Of a DNA stretch of 64,000 nucleotides, positions 22,871-31,910 are shown piece after piece (position 1 is the first letter of the stretch; every line of letters starts with the position of its first letter). Position numbers and translations under genes: made by a program. The stretch is from Paenibacillus macerans (GTDB taxonomy: Bacteria > Bacillota > Bacilli > Paenibacillales > Paenibacillaceae), in the NCBI RefSeq assembly GCF_900454495.1, contig NZ_UGSI01000001.1:3038001-3102000 (forward strand), given 5' to 3'. The notes under the pieces were generated by a model. It was given only the letters and a program-made list of their open reading frames with translations, made no database searches and was not told the origin of the DNA.

Positions 22871-23150
22871 TTCAAAAAGTCATCTTTTGAAGATATAAGA
22901 AAGAGTTGACAACTAAGTATCGCCTTCCTTATATCGCAAGAAAAACTACCGCTAATCGCGTGGTCTGTCTTCCTTGAATTACGTCGATAGACGTTTTTCT
23001 TATCACGAAGCAGATCATGGAGTGGTTTCGACGTCGAATCTTGAATTCAGCCGGGCCTTCCGGTGCTCACGAACCCAAAACGTACGCTCCGCCCCTAGCC
23101 CCTAGCTTCATCAAACCTTCTCGGTCCTGAAAACCCGACTTTTTGAACAC
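22871..23150. mobile_element. MITE-like insertion between cotJB and cotJC
   Basis: The 330-base gap between cotJB and cotJC, normally short, is filled by a segment with inverted ends GTTCAAAAAGTC (22,871-22,882) and GACTTTTTGAAC (23,139-23,150). It holds no gene. A target duplication was not seen. The cotJC ribosome site lies outside the insert. Confidence 0.5.
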
Positions 23151-23154
23151 ACAC

Positions 23155-23430
23155 TTAAACCTGCCAAGGCCACGGGCTTTGCGACCATTCCCAGGGGAAT
23201 TTCGAATAGGCTCGCCCAAAGTTTTGCAGCGGTCCGTAAAGCTGCTGAAAATGATTGGCAAGCTGTGTCCGTTCCCGGGTCACTTGGTTAAACTGCTGAA
23301 TGGCGGCCAGGTCGTCGGGGTGCGTGTCAAGGTACAGGTTTAGCTCGACCAGCACGAAATCCAGCGCCTGTAGATTTTCAAGCAGTTCATAAAACTGCGA
23401 ATCGAACGGCTTGTTTGCATTCTCACTCAT
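23155..23430 (-). CDS. cotJB: Spore coat protein CotJB
   Basis: About 91 aa, matching CotJB: central FYELLENLQALDFVLVELNLYLDTHPDD and C-terminal YGPL...WEW segments. Start is placed at ATG 23430, five to ten bases after AAGGACGGTG; an upstream in-frame ATG at 23463 overlaps the end of cotJA. In Bacillus, cotJABC is a sigma-E mother-cell operon for inner-coat assembly. Here a MITE-like insert and a large element separate it from an intact cotJC. Confidence 0.85.
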   Translation of the reverse strand: MSENANKPFDSQFYELLENLQALDFVLVELNLYLDTHPDDLAAIQQFNQVTRERTQLANHFQQLYGPLQNFGRAYSKFPWEWSQSPWPWQV

Positions 23431-23434
23431 GGGA

Positions 23435-23653
23435 TCACCGTCCTTTTCCCCATTTGGATTCATAAGGGCTGTACAAAGCGGGCCACAACGTACCGTGTCT
23501 CAAAGCCTCCATCGGGCTGAACTGCGGCAAATTCGGCGGTTGAAAATGTATAAATAACTGCGGAGGGGTGCTGTATGTTTTGTGGGTGATCGGCGGACAA
23601 GGATCAAATGGGCCAATGAAGGGGGTATACACGCGCTCTTGGGGATGGTTCAA
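23435..23653 (-). CDS. cotJA: Spore coat protein CotJA
   Basis: A 72-aa proline- and aromatic-rich protein with the CotJA pattern RVYTPFIGPFDPCPP and PMEALRHGTLWPAL. Start is TTG 23653, eight bases after AAGGAGG; an in-frame ATG further upstream lacks a good site. It ends five bases before the start of cotJB. First gene of the cotJ operon. Confidence 0.85.
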   Translation of the reverse strand: MNHPQERVYTPFIGPFDPCPPITHKTYSTPPQLFIHFQPPNLPQFSPMEALRHGTLWPALYSPYESKWGKGR

Positions 23654-23856
23654 AGAAATTTCCTCCTTTTTCGGGACAAATTTCATGCTGTCAGGAAACC
23701 ATCATTTCCCTGCATCTTACCAATAACATATGACGTTCGCCCAGATAATGAACCGAAAATCCGCAAAAATCGCAAAAAAACATCGCCGCTGGCGGGGCTT
23801 ATGCCCGCGCAAACTTCTCCTCCCTCTCTACCAGCGCTTCGTCTTTTCCCCCGCCG

Positions 23857-25687
23857 AAATTTATAACTCAACTTTCGGGGAGCAAAAATCAGCTTTAGTC
23901 CTTGAATTGAAGGTGTTCAAAGAATTAAGATATTCGGACGGAAGAGGTGTCTGGCTTAACCTTTATAATCCTTGCTTGCCAGTCAAGTCGAAAACCGATC
24001 GTGGCAAAAACCACGGAAGTGCGCTGAAAGCTTGAGAATAGGGAAGTGGGGTAGGCGGCAGATTAACACTCGATGTCCGGGAGACTTCGCACAATTATCC
24101 CGTTTGATCAGGTAGCAGAGAAACAGACAAACTCTGGAGAAGAAAACATTTGGTGGAGAAGCAGATAGGTTCGAGATAATTTAGAAAGGCATAGGAGAAG
24201 AAATCAGGTTTAGAGGAGGTGAAACAGACCGGACAAGAGATCAAGACAGAAGATTAAGGACAAGACGCGAAGGAACCGAAAGGACCGTGATTTTGCTGTA
24301 GCCCGAACCCTTCCGTCTGCAGCAACGCCCGCATAGTTCATGCTAACCCCTACCCATTAAGTTGATCTGCATCAAACTCCCCCCATCGTTTCCAGCGTCT
24401 CGATCAGGCCGCAGCCGCAAGGGGCTGGTTCGGTTGGCGTGCGATCAGCCGGCGGTAAGGGATCGCTGGAATCGCCACACACATTTGCAGCAACTTCTGC
24501 CGCATCGTTTCTTCCGCTTCGGACAGGCGCAGCCGGCGGCGTACGGTGTATTCGTTCAGGTACGCCTGCAGATGTTTCAGTCCCAAGGCTCCATACGTAC
24601 CCTTCAGCGATTCCCACGCCTCTCTCACCACTTTCCGCAAGGGCGCATACAGCCGAAAGGCCTGAGGGAACGACTGTACCGCCGATGTACGGACATCCAC
24701 ATGCCCGCTAATAAAAACGGTTAGATCTTGACGGTTTGCCCTCTTTTCGCCTCCCCGCTTATTTGGCACCAGGCGGATTTTGACCTGCTCCGGCTCGCCC
24801 GAATCCTTGACCGTGCAGCCGGCCACGACCGCCGAGGCGTACGGATGCGAAAGCTGACACCGGGACGGATTACGCCCATACTGATCGCTGTTCACCTTCA
24901 CGTCTCCAGAGAGCAGCTCCCGGGCATCGAACTCTCCCACGGCATGACGTATTTTGTGCAGCATCGACCAGGCGGTCTTGTAGGTGACCCGGATCACCTG
25001 GCGCAGCCGCAACGCTGAGATGCCGCCCTCAAGCAGGAACAAATCCAGAGCCTCGAACCACTTGAGCAAGGGCACCTTGGCTCCTTCAAAAATCGTACCG
25101 ACCAAAGGCGATGTTTGATGCTTGCATTTTCCGCACTCAAATAAGGGGATATGCCGGGAGGTCAGACGGCTGCACCGGGTGTGAGCGCAGCGCGGGCAGA
25201 CGAAGCCGTTTGGCCACTTCATCGCGATTAGCGCTTCCATGCAGTCCTGCTCGCTGTTAAAACGGCTGCTGAATGGCTGAAGTTCCGTTCCCGTATTGAT
25301 CTCCATGTTTGCTCGCCCCCGAATCAAGAATATACGAACATAAGTTCCATTTATTTCATTATACCAAACGCATGTTCTCTAATCAAGCCAAACATCTCAC
25401 CTGAACCGCCTCATTTTTTCCTCATCTTTTTTGTTTTTTTCTTCTCTCTTTTTTTGGAATCCTTACTCAAGCCCCCATCCCCTGCTCCCTGAACGTAAGG
25501 GATAATTGTGTAAAGGCAGGCTGCAGGCAGGGACACCAAGACACAAACCCGGTAAAGTCCAACGCACGCCCCTTCAGCGGCTTGTTTTATTTGCTGTGCG
25601 ACGAAGTCGGCACACTCGATTGGCCGGTTGCCTTACAGCAGTTGCTTGCTGCCGATTTTTTTGCTGCGAAAGTTGAGTGATAAATTT
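23857..25687. mobile_element. Putative IS with ~30-bp inverted ends around the 24.4-25.3 kb transposase
   Basis: AAATTTATAACTCAACTTTC at 23,857 and its near-perfect inverse around 25,667-25,687 flank the transposase gene symmetrically; the similarity extends inward to GCAAAAA. About 550 bases left and 330 bases right of the gene are noncoding. Related single ends occur at 41,962-41,982 and 52,181-52,210, supporting a mobile origin. The element is longer than usual for this transposase class, so the boundaries are uncertain. Confidence 0.5.
24404..25306 (-). CDS. IS1595-like zinc-ribbon transposase
   Basis: A 300-aa protein with an N-terminal transposase zinc ribbon (CPRCAHTRCSR...FECGKCKHQT, about 37-60), the helical segment KVPLLKWFEALDLFLLEGGI typical of IS1595/ISXO2 proteins, and a C-terminal nuclease-like region with SGDVKVN and LNEYTVRRR. 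Not all acidic catalytic residues can be placed, so activity is uncertain. Start at 25306 follows GGGGGCG. Confidence 0.7.
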   Translation of the reverse strand: MEINTGTELQPFSSRFNSEQDCMEALIAMKWPNGFVCPRCAHTRCSRLTSRHIPLFECGKCKHQTSPLVGTIFEGAKVPLLKWFEALDLFLLEGGISALRLRQVIRVTYKTAWSMLHKIRHAVGEFDARELLSGDVKVNSDQYGRNPSRCQLSHPYASAVVAGCTVKDSGEPEQVKIRLVPNKRGGEKRANRQDLTVFISGHVDVRTSAVQSFPQAFRLYAPLRKVVREAWESLKGTYGALGLKHLQAYLNEYTVRRRLRLSEAEETMRQKLLQMCVAIPAIPYRRLIARQPNQPLAAAA

Positions 25688-25697
25688 TAGTATTTTC

Positions 25698-25725
25698 AAA
25701 AAAAAGCCCAGGTTTGTCAACCTGG
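25698..25725 (-). terminator. Terminator of the CNNM/CorC-type gene
   Basis: CCAGGTT (25,708-25,714) pairs with AACCTGG (25,719-25,725) around TGTC, and an eight-T run follows on the minus strand, 40 bases after the stop at 25,769. Confidence 0.85.
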
Positions 25726-25768
25726 ACTTCCTTATTTTTATTTACTCGGCAATAATCAACAAACCGTA

Positions 25769-27127
25769 CTATTCATCCTCCAACTCAGCTTCATCCGGCT
25801 CCAAAATTTGCAGTTTCGTAATTTTCACCCGGGTGATGCGAAGGCGGCCCGATTCGGCCACTTCAAACAGGGTGTCGTCGACCTGTATTTTTTTCCCTTT
25901 GGCCGGAGCCCCTTCCAGCTCCTTGAACAGCCACCCCCCGATGGAGTCGACCTCTTCATCCTCGATGTCGCTGCCGACCAGGTCGTTGACTTCCTCGATC
26001 AGCATCCGGCCGTCTACCGAATAGACGCCTTCCGCCAAAATTTCCACTTCCGGTCGTTCGTCCTCGAACTCGTCATGCAGGTCGCCGACGATCTCTTCTA
26101 GAATTTCCTCCGCGGTCAGCAGCCCGGCCGTGCCTCCGTATTCGTCCACCACCAGCGTCAGCTGGGAATGCTTCTTCTGCATCAGGCGCAGCACATGGCT
26201 GACTTCCATCGACTCCGGCACGTTCAGAATCGGCCGCACCATTTGCGCCAAATCCAGCGGGCGGTCCGCTTCCGGCAGCAGCAGGTCGGTAATATGGACA
26301 AAACCGATGATTTGGTCTTTATCCTCAACCGCAACCGGATACCTAGAATGCTTCGTTTCGGCCACGATCTTCATGTTTTCTTCCCAGCTCAGGTTCGTGT
26401 ACAAGCAGTCCATGTCCGTGCGCGGCAGCATAACCTCGCGGGCGAGCATGTCCGAGAAATCGAAAATATTGTCCACCAGCTTCATTTCGTCCTGATCGAA
26501 AACCCCGCTTTTGGCGCTTTGATTCATCAAAATGCGGATCTCCTCTTCAGAGTGCGCCGCTTCCGCCTCGCCGGCCGGCTCGATGCCGATCAGGCGCAGC
26601 GCCCCGTTGGCCGCCGAATTCAAAAGCCAGATGACCGGCAGGAACACCCGGTAAAACATCAGCAGCGGCCACGACAGCCACAGCGACGTCTCCTCCGATT
26701 TCTGGATCGCCAGCGATTTGGGGGCAAGCTCGCCCATGACGATATGCAAAAAAGTAATGATCGCAAAGCCGACGGCCACGGAAACCGTCGAAATCAGCGT
26801 CGGATCCGTGGCGCCCATTTTATGCATGAGCGGCTCGACCAGCAGTTCCGACACGGCGGGTTCGCCGACCCAGCCCAAACCGAGCGAGGCCAGCGTGATG
26901 CCCAGCTGCGTTGCCGACAAATACGTGTCAAGCCGTTTATTTACCTTCAGCGCATAATTCGCGCGCCGGTTTCCTTCTTTAACCAGTTGGGTGAGCCGGG
27001 ACTGCCGTACTTTGACAAGCGAAAATTCGGCCGCCACGAAGAAACCGTTCAGAAAAACGAGAATAAATACGATAAGCAGGTTTAAAATCAGCTTCCCTAC
27101 TTCAAATTCGGTATGACCATCAGGCAA
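25769..27127 (-). CDS. CNNM/HlyC-CorC family membrane protein
   Basis: A 452-aa protein with the DUF21/CNNM membrane domain (about 1-200), a pair of CBS domains (about 215-345; VMLPRTDMDCL and LTLVVDEYGGTAG) and a C-terminal CorC/HlyC domain (about 360-440; VDGRMLIEEVNDLVG). The family is linked to magnesium or cobalt efflux and was once called hemolysin III-like; substrate is uncertain here. Single gene with its own terminator. Length is normal. Confidence 0.9.
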   Translation of the reverse strand: MPDGHTEFEVGKLILNLLIVFILVFLNGFFVAAEFSLVKVRQSRLTQLVKEGNRRANYALKVNKRLDTYLSATQLGITLASLGLGWVGEPAVSELLVEPLMHKMGATDPTLISTVSVAVGFAIITFLHIVMGELAPKSLAIQKSEETSLWLSWPLLMFYRVFLPVIWLLNSAANGALRLIGIEPAGEAEAAHSEEEIRILMNQSAKSGVFDQDEMKLVDNIFDFSDMLAREVMLPRTDMDCLYTNLSWEENMKIVAETKHSRYPVAVEDKDQIIGFVHITDLLLPEADRPLDLAQMVRPILNVPESMEVSHVLRLMQKKHSQLTLVVDEYGGTAGLLTAEEILEEIVGDLHDEFEDERPEVEILAEGVYSVDGRMLIEEVNDLVGSDIEDEEVDSIGGWLFKELEGAPAKGKKIQVDDTLFEVAESGRLRITRVKITKLQILEPDEAELEDE

Positions 27128-27143
27128 TGGAAACGCCTCTTTC

Positions 27144-28283
27144 CTATAGAGTTATCGCTTGGCGGGCTTTAAAGTCGATATTTTTGTAGTACATATCGGC
27201 GACAAGCAGATTGGGACCGCAGCAGCCGGCGGCATCGCAATGGCAATTCACCGTCTGGTTTAGCGGATGCTCCGTTTGCCATTTGGCGAAAATGTCGTCC
27301 AAACGGCCTTCCTTCACATTGCCGAACGCCGGAATGGCCGCAAAATCCGTGACGTAAACATCGCCCGTAAACATGTTCACATTCACGCGATTCCGGCCGT
27401 CCGGGTCGTTGCGGACCGTGACGTTGGGTTCTTTCCGCAAGCGCCGCAATAGCTCAAGATCATCTTCACCATCGCTGCACGCAAAAAACGGCAAAGTCCC
27501 GAACAGCATCCAAACCGACGGGTCCCGCTCATCCAGCAGCTTATGTATCGCCTTGCGCATTTCCGTGAGCGCCAACACCGGCAGACCTTCGGCAAAATCG
27601 GCCGCATACATCGGGTGAACCTCATGCCTCCGGCAGCCCATCTCCACGATCATCCGGTGGATTTGCGGCAGCTTCTCGTGCGTCCGGTAATTGATCATCG
27701 ACTCCGCGGAAATGAACATCCCCGCTTCGCTTAGTTTGCGCGTATTTTCGATCATTGTATCATACAGCTTATACGCCGCTTCCGCCGGAACGGAATGCCC
27801 GCTTCGCGCAAACCCCACCTCGTGAAAATCGCGCTCGCTCGTATAGTTGAAGGAAATGTGCATCACGTCCAAAAACGGCAGCAGCGGCTCGTACCGGTCA
27901 TAATTCAAGGTCAGGTTTGAGTTGATCTGGGAGCGCACTCCGCGCGCCTTGGCGTATTTGAGCAGTGGGATGATTTTCTCCTCCACGGTCTGCCGCCGGA
28001 ACGTCGGCTCTCCTCCCGTGATGCTGATCGTTTGCAAATACTCCACTTCATCCAGCCTTTTCAGAATAAGCGGCAGCGGCAGCTGTTCGGGCTCCTTCAG
28101 CACCAGGCTGTCGCCGACCGCGCAATGCTCGCAGCGCATATTGCATAAATTCGTAACCGTCAATTCCACGCTGGTCAGCACATGCCGGCCGTATTTGCGC
28201 AGCGAACCGATCGGGTCCCACGGGTCGTTCTGCGGACTGATCGCCTGACTCCAAGCTCCCGCCATATTATTCGTTTCCATCAT
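27144..28283 (-). CDS. YfkAB-type radical SAM protein
   Basis: A 379-aa radical SAM enzyme. The cluster motif CNMRCEHC lies near residue 47-54, SITGGEP near 90, and a C-terminal CHCDAAGCCGP cysteine motif marks the YfkAB family (CxCxxxxC). The reaction and substrate are unknown; a second iron-sulfur cluster at the C terminus is likely. It overlaps the HD-GYP gene by four bases (ATGA), so the two are co-transcribed. Confidence 0.9.
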   Translation of the reverse strand: MMETNNMAGAWSQAISPQNDPWDPIGSLRKYGRHVLTSVELTVTNLCNMRCEHCAVGDSLVLKEPEQLPLPLILKRLDEVEYLQTISITGGEPTFRRQTVEEKIIPLLKYAKARGVRSQINSNLTLNYDRYEPLLPFLDVMHISFNYTSERDFHEVGFARSGHSVPAEAAYKLYDTMIENTRKLSEAGMFISAESMINYRTHEKLPQIHRMIVEMGCRRHEVHPMYAADFAEGLPVLALTEMRKAIHKLLDERDPSVWMLFGTLPFFACSDGEDDLELLRRLRKEPNVTVRNDPDGRNRVNVNMFTGDVYVTDFAAIPAFGNVKEGRLDDIFAKWQTEHPLNQTVNCHCDAAGCCGPNLLVADMYYKNIDFKARQAITL

Positions 28284-29380
28284 GATTTTATCACCATTCC
28301 CATCCCGTCAATCTCCGTAATCACCACGGCGAATTGAACGGACAAATCAATTTCAAAGGGCGATTTCAATTCCGCGCCCAGCGGATCGGTTAAAACCCGC
28401 ACCACCGGACGCTGCGGCATATGCCCGTTAATTTTCACCACAACGCCGCTTTCGCCCGTACTTAACTTCACGGTCATGCCTAACGGATAAATCGCCACCC
28501 GGTCGCGGAAAACCTCCAGCTTCGATTTTTCGTACCAATCCCCGCATCCGGCGTACAGTACCTCGAGCGCCTGATGCGGCAGCATCGCCTTGCGGTAGAC
28601 GCGGTGCGTCGTCATGGCGTCGTAAGCGTCCGTAATCGCAATCCAGCGGGCAAACTCATGGATCTCCTCGCCCCGCAGCCCCCGCGGATAACCGCTGCCG
28701 TCTATCTTCTCATGGTGCTGATAAGCGCAATGCGCCGAAATCAAAGGAATGCCCGGCTCATCCTTAAGCATTTTAAAGCCCAGCTCCGGGTGCAGCTGAA
28801 TCTGCTTGAACTCCTCGTCGGTCAGCCGGGAGGGCTTGTTCAGCAGCGACAACGGCAGCTTTGTTTTGCCCACGTCATGCAGCATCGCCCCCAGGCCAAG
28901 CATCGTCAGCTCGTCTTTGCTGTACCCGTGAATTTGTCCGAGCAGCAGCGTATACACGCATACGTTCAAGGAATGACGATACAGGTAATGATCCATGCTG
29001 TTGATGTTCATCATCATAATCATGGCGTCGTTTCTGGCGCTGAGATCGTCGAGAATCGACTCGATGACGCCGGTAAACTTTTTTCCCAAATAGGGATATA
29101 CCACACCTTTGACGGCCGGGGTCGCCCAATTGCGAAACTGGGTCCGGATCTCCGAGAGCGCATGCCGCCGCGTTTCATCCTCGATCATGTCATTGACAAC
29201 GACATCATCCGTACGCGGATCCGCAATGTAGACGAAATCCAGCCCGTGGGACTTAAGACGCCGAATAATCGCATCGGTAAGCTCAGCATTTTCGGAGAGA
29301 AGAACGACCCCGTCCTCATTATAAATCTTTTTGCCTAATTTCATTCCGGCCTGCAGCGAGCCGACGGGTATCAACCGCAT
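28280..29380 (-). CDS. HD-GYP domain phosphodiesterase
   Basis: A 366-aa protein. The N-terminal 70 residues (LQAGMKLGKKIYNEDGVVLL) form the domain common in Firmicute HD-GYP proteins. The HD-GYP domain (about 130-300) has MLHDVGKTKLP and HHEKIDGSGYP intact. It should break down cyclic di-GMP. The C-terminal 60 residues form a small strand-rich domain. Start at ATG 29380 has GGAAG upstream; an in-frame GTG at 29389 is less likely. Overlaps the yfkAB-type gene. Confidence 0.9.
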   Translation of the reverse strand: MRLIPVGSLQAGMKLGKKIYNEDGVVLLSENAELTDAIIRRLKSHGLDFVYIADPRTDDVVVNDMIEDETRRHALSEIRTQFRNWATPAVKGVVYPYLGKKFTGVIESILDDLSARNDAMIMMMNINSMDHYLYRHSLNVCVYTLLLGQIHGYSKDELTMLGLGAMLHDVGKTKLPLSLLNKPSRLTDEEFKQIQLHPELGFKMLKDEPGIPLISAHCAYQHHEKIDGSGYPRGLRGEEIHEFARWIAITDAYDAMTTHRVYRKAMLPHQALEVLYAGCGDWYEKSKLEVFRDRVAIYPLGMTVKLSTGESGVVVKINGHMPQRPVVRVLTDPLGAELKSPFEIDLSVQFAVVITEIDGMGMVIKS

Positions 29381-29468
29381 GTTATCCACTTCCGTCTCTG
29401 TAATTTCTTAATGTCCCTATGGAACAGCGGCTTATTTTGGATCGTTAAACTTCCAGCCATATGCGGTA

Positions 29469-30296
29469 TTAGCGCATAATAAAAATCCAGAATAGCGCGG
29501 CAAGAATAAAGCGATAGTAAGCGAAGTGGCGAAGCCGGATTTTTTGGATCAGCTTAAAAAAGGCCACGATCACCACATACGCAACGATAAAAGCCACGAT
29601 AAACCCGACCAAAAAATAGCCCAGCGTATCTGAAGTTAAATATCGGTAAGAATCGAGCATTTCGTAACCCGAAACCGCGCACATGATCGGAATGGCGATC
29701 AGGAACGAAAAATCCGACGCCGCCCGGTAGCTCAGCCCGCTGAGCATGCCGCCCGCAATCGTGGAGCCGGAACGCGAGAAGCCCGGCCACAGTACGGAGA
29801 TGCATTGGTACACGCCGATCAGTAAAGCCTGCTTGTACGTAAGCCGATCGATATCCGGCGCCGTAATCTTCGCCTTGCGTTTGGAGAACCATTCGGCAAA
29901 CAGCATAAAAACGCCGCCTGCGACCAAGGCCCACAATACCGTGGAAGAGCTGAACAGGCTTTTGATGAAGTCCCGGAACACATATCCGACGAGAAGCGCC
30001 GGCAAAATCCCCAAAAAGACATGCAGCAAATTCAGCCTCCGTGACGGAGCGTCCGGGTCGACGGTCTTTACCTTTTGGCTCAGGCCAAGCAAATCCAGAA
30101 TCCGCTCCCGGTAAACCCAGGCCATCGCCAAAATGGCCCCAAGCTGGATGACGATCTCGAATGTTTTCATCTCCGGCGACTGATCGTCGTAGCCGAACAG
30201 CTTGGCCGTCAGGATCATATGTCCGGTCGACGATACGGGAATAAACTCCGTCAGGCCTTCCACAATAGCTAAAACAATCGCGACGATAAAACTCAT
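29469..30296 (-). CDS. uppP: Undecaprenyl-diphosphatase (UppP/BacA)
   Basis: A 275-aa polytopic protein with the conserved EGLTEFIPVSSTGHMIL near residue 15 and the FSRSGSTIAGG motif near 170, both part of the active site facing outward. It dephosphorylates undecaprenyl diphosphate to recycle the lipid carrier for wall synthesis and gives bacitracin resistance when abundant. AGGAGG precedes the ATG. Single gene. Confidence 0.95.
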   Translation of the reverse strand: MSFIVAIVLAIVEGLTEFIPVSSTGHMILTAKLFGYDDQSPEMKTFEIVIQLGAILAMAWVYRERILDLLGLSQKVKTVDPDAPSRRLNLLHVFLGILPALLVGYVFRDFIKSLFSSSTVLWALVAGGVFMLFAEWFSKRKAKITAPDIDRLTYKQALLIGVYQCISVLWPGFSRSGSTIAGGMLSGLSYRAASDFSFLIAIPIMCAVSGYEMLDSYRYLTSDTLGYFLVGFIVAFIVAYVVIVAFFKLIQKIRLRHFAYYRFILAALFWIFIMR

Positions 30297-30330
30297 CCCA
30301 TCCTCCTGATCAGGTGTGACGTCTATTCTT

Positions 30331-31770
30331 TTATTCTACTTTTTTCCATCGCTTCTGAAAACAATTTTCCGCCGCGCCGTCCGTTTGCAGCTCCAGCCGC
30401 AGCAAATCGCGGAGGAAATCGGGGAGCATGAACCGCATATCGCTTCCGTTTTTCAGCCGCTCGTAGCCGACGCCGAACGAAAACATATCCAGCGTTCCGA
30501 CATCGTAGGTTCTCCGGGCTTCCACGGGCTTTCCCGCCACGCGGGCCTCTACGATCCGCCGGAAGGGAGGGGCGTCCGGATTATAGAGGATTTCCATGCC
30601 GTCGACGCAAATGCTCCCCAGCACTTTCCCCCGGAAACCATATCCGAAAATGACCTTTTCCTTCATTTCATCCAATAGCGATTGCTCCAGGCTGTAAAGG
30701 ATGTCCTCCCCGCTCAGCTTCATTCTGCAGGGGTTAATGGGCGACGGGCACCGTTCATGCAGCATCCCCGCGCTAATTTCGCCCGCGGGAAGGCCGGACA
30801 GCAGCTGTCCGCTGTTCACGATCGACAGCTCGCTGCCCGTATACCTCCGGACCGCTTGCGCGAGCAGATTCCCGAACGGAGATTCCGCGCCGTATTCTAT
30901 AGGCAGGCTTCGCTCCGCGACGGCCACCGTGCGGCTTAACCGTTCTTTGGCTGCGGCCAGGTTGCGGGCAATCGCCGCTTGCACCCGCCCTTGCTTGGGC
31001 CCGTCCCCCACTTCGAGGCAAACGCCGCCGATTTGCAAAGGCCGGCCCTGGCCCGGCGGATTTTTGCGGACGACGATCTTTCCCAAATAACGGCCGAATT
31101 TACCCGCCGCCGTAATCATCGCCGAGCCGATGGGCTCGGGCGTCTCCAGCAAGTGATGCGTATGTCCGCCCAAAATCAGGTCGATCCCCGGTACCGTCGC
31201 CGCCAGTTCGCGGTCCAGCGTCACCCCCAGGTGGGACATGACGATAACGAGGTCCACTTGGCCGCGAAGCTGCCGCACGTCCTCGGCAATCGTCTCCCGC
31301 GGATCGAGTGCGCCTAGGCCCAGCAGGTCATAAAACTCGGCAAAAGCGGCCGTCGCCGCAACAAGGCCGATCGTAAACCCGCCTTTTTGCACAATCAGCC
31401 GTCTGTGCATCCAGGCCGGCGGACGTCCGGTCGCTTTATCCAGAATGTTGCCGCACACGACAGGGCTTTTCAATTCCGCATATGCTTGTTCAAGCTGGCC
31501 GGGGGTAAACGTCAGCCCTTCATTGTTGCCGATCGTCACGGCATCGTAGCCCGTCAGGTTCAGCACGTCGACGTTGGCCCGCCCCATCGTCCCTTCGGTT
31601 TCCACGGCGGAACGGTCCATATGATCGCCGATATCGAGAAGGAGCGTAGGGCCGGGCGCATGGGCCCGCAATTCATCGATCATGGCGGCGATGCGCTCCA
31701 TGGCGTCGAAATGGCTATGTATATCGTTCGTATAAAGTATCGTTAATGTGTCCTGGTCCATCTCCGGCAT
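30331..31770 (-). CDS. YunD-like metallophosphoesterase/5'-nucleotidase
   Basis: A 479-aa protein: N-terminal metallophosphoesterase domain (TILYTNDIHSHFD, LLDIGDHMD, TIGNNEG, GGHTHH) and C-terminal 5'-nucleotidase domain (about 300-440; SIVNSGQLLSGLP). No signal peptide, so it is cytoplasmic as for B. subtilis YunD, unlike secreted UshA enzymes. Start at ATG 31770 follows AGGGGGC. Divergent from the molybdopterin gene. Confidence 0.85.
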   Translation of the reverse strand: MPEMDQDTLTILYTNDIHSHFDAMERIAAMIDELRAHAPGPTLLLDIGDHMDRSAVETEGTMGRANVDVLNLTGYDAVTIGNNEGLTFTPGQLEQAYAELKSPVVCGNILDKATGRPPAWMHRRLIVQKGGFTIGLVAATAAFAEFYDLLGLGALDPRETIAEDVRQLRGQVDLVIVMSHLGVTLDRELAATVPGIDLILGGHTHHLLETPEPIGSAMITAAGKFGRYLGKIVVRKNPPGQGRPLQIGGVCLEVGDGPKQGRVQAAIARNLAAAKERLSRTVAVAERSLPIEYGAESPFGNLLAQAVRRYTGSELSIVNSGQLLSGLPAGEISAGMLHERCPSPINPCRMKLSGEDILYSLEQSLLDEMKEKVIFGYGFRGKVLGSICVDGMEILYNPDAPPFRRIVEARVAGKPVEARRTYDVGTLDMFSFGVGYERLKNGSDMRFMLPDFLRDLLRLELQTDGAAENCFQKRWKKVE

Positions 31771-31850
31771 CACATCTTGCCCCCTTGCCTTCTCCTTTAA
31801 ATCGGCCTATTCTAAATTTTAGAGTTCAAAGAGTATTATATACCTTTAAA

Positions 31851-31880
31851 TTGAACATTGTCTTCCGATAATGATATATT
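31851..31880 (+). promoter_or_regulatory. Promoter of the MoaD-MoaE gene
   Basis: TTGAAC (31,851-31,856) and TATATT (31,875-31,880) are 18 bases apart, about 30 bases before the start codon. Confidence 0.5.
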
Positions 31881-31910
31881 ACAATCAAACCAAGCCGAGG
31901 AGATTTACTT

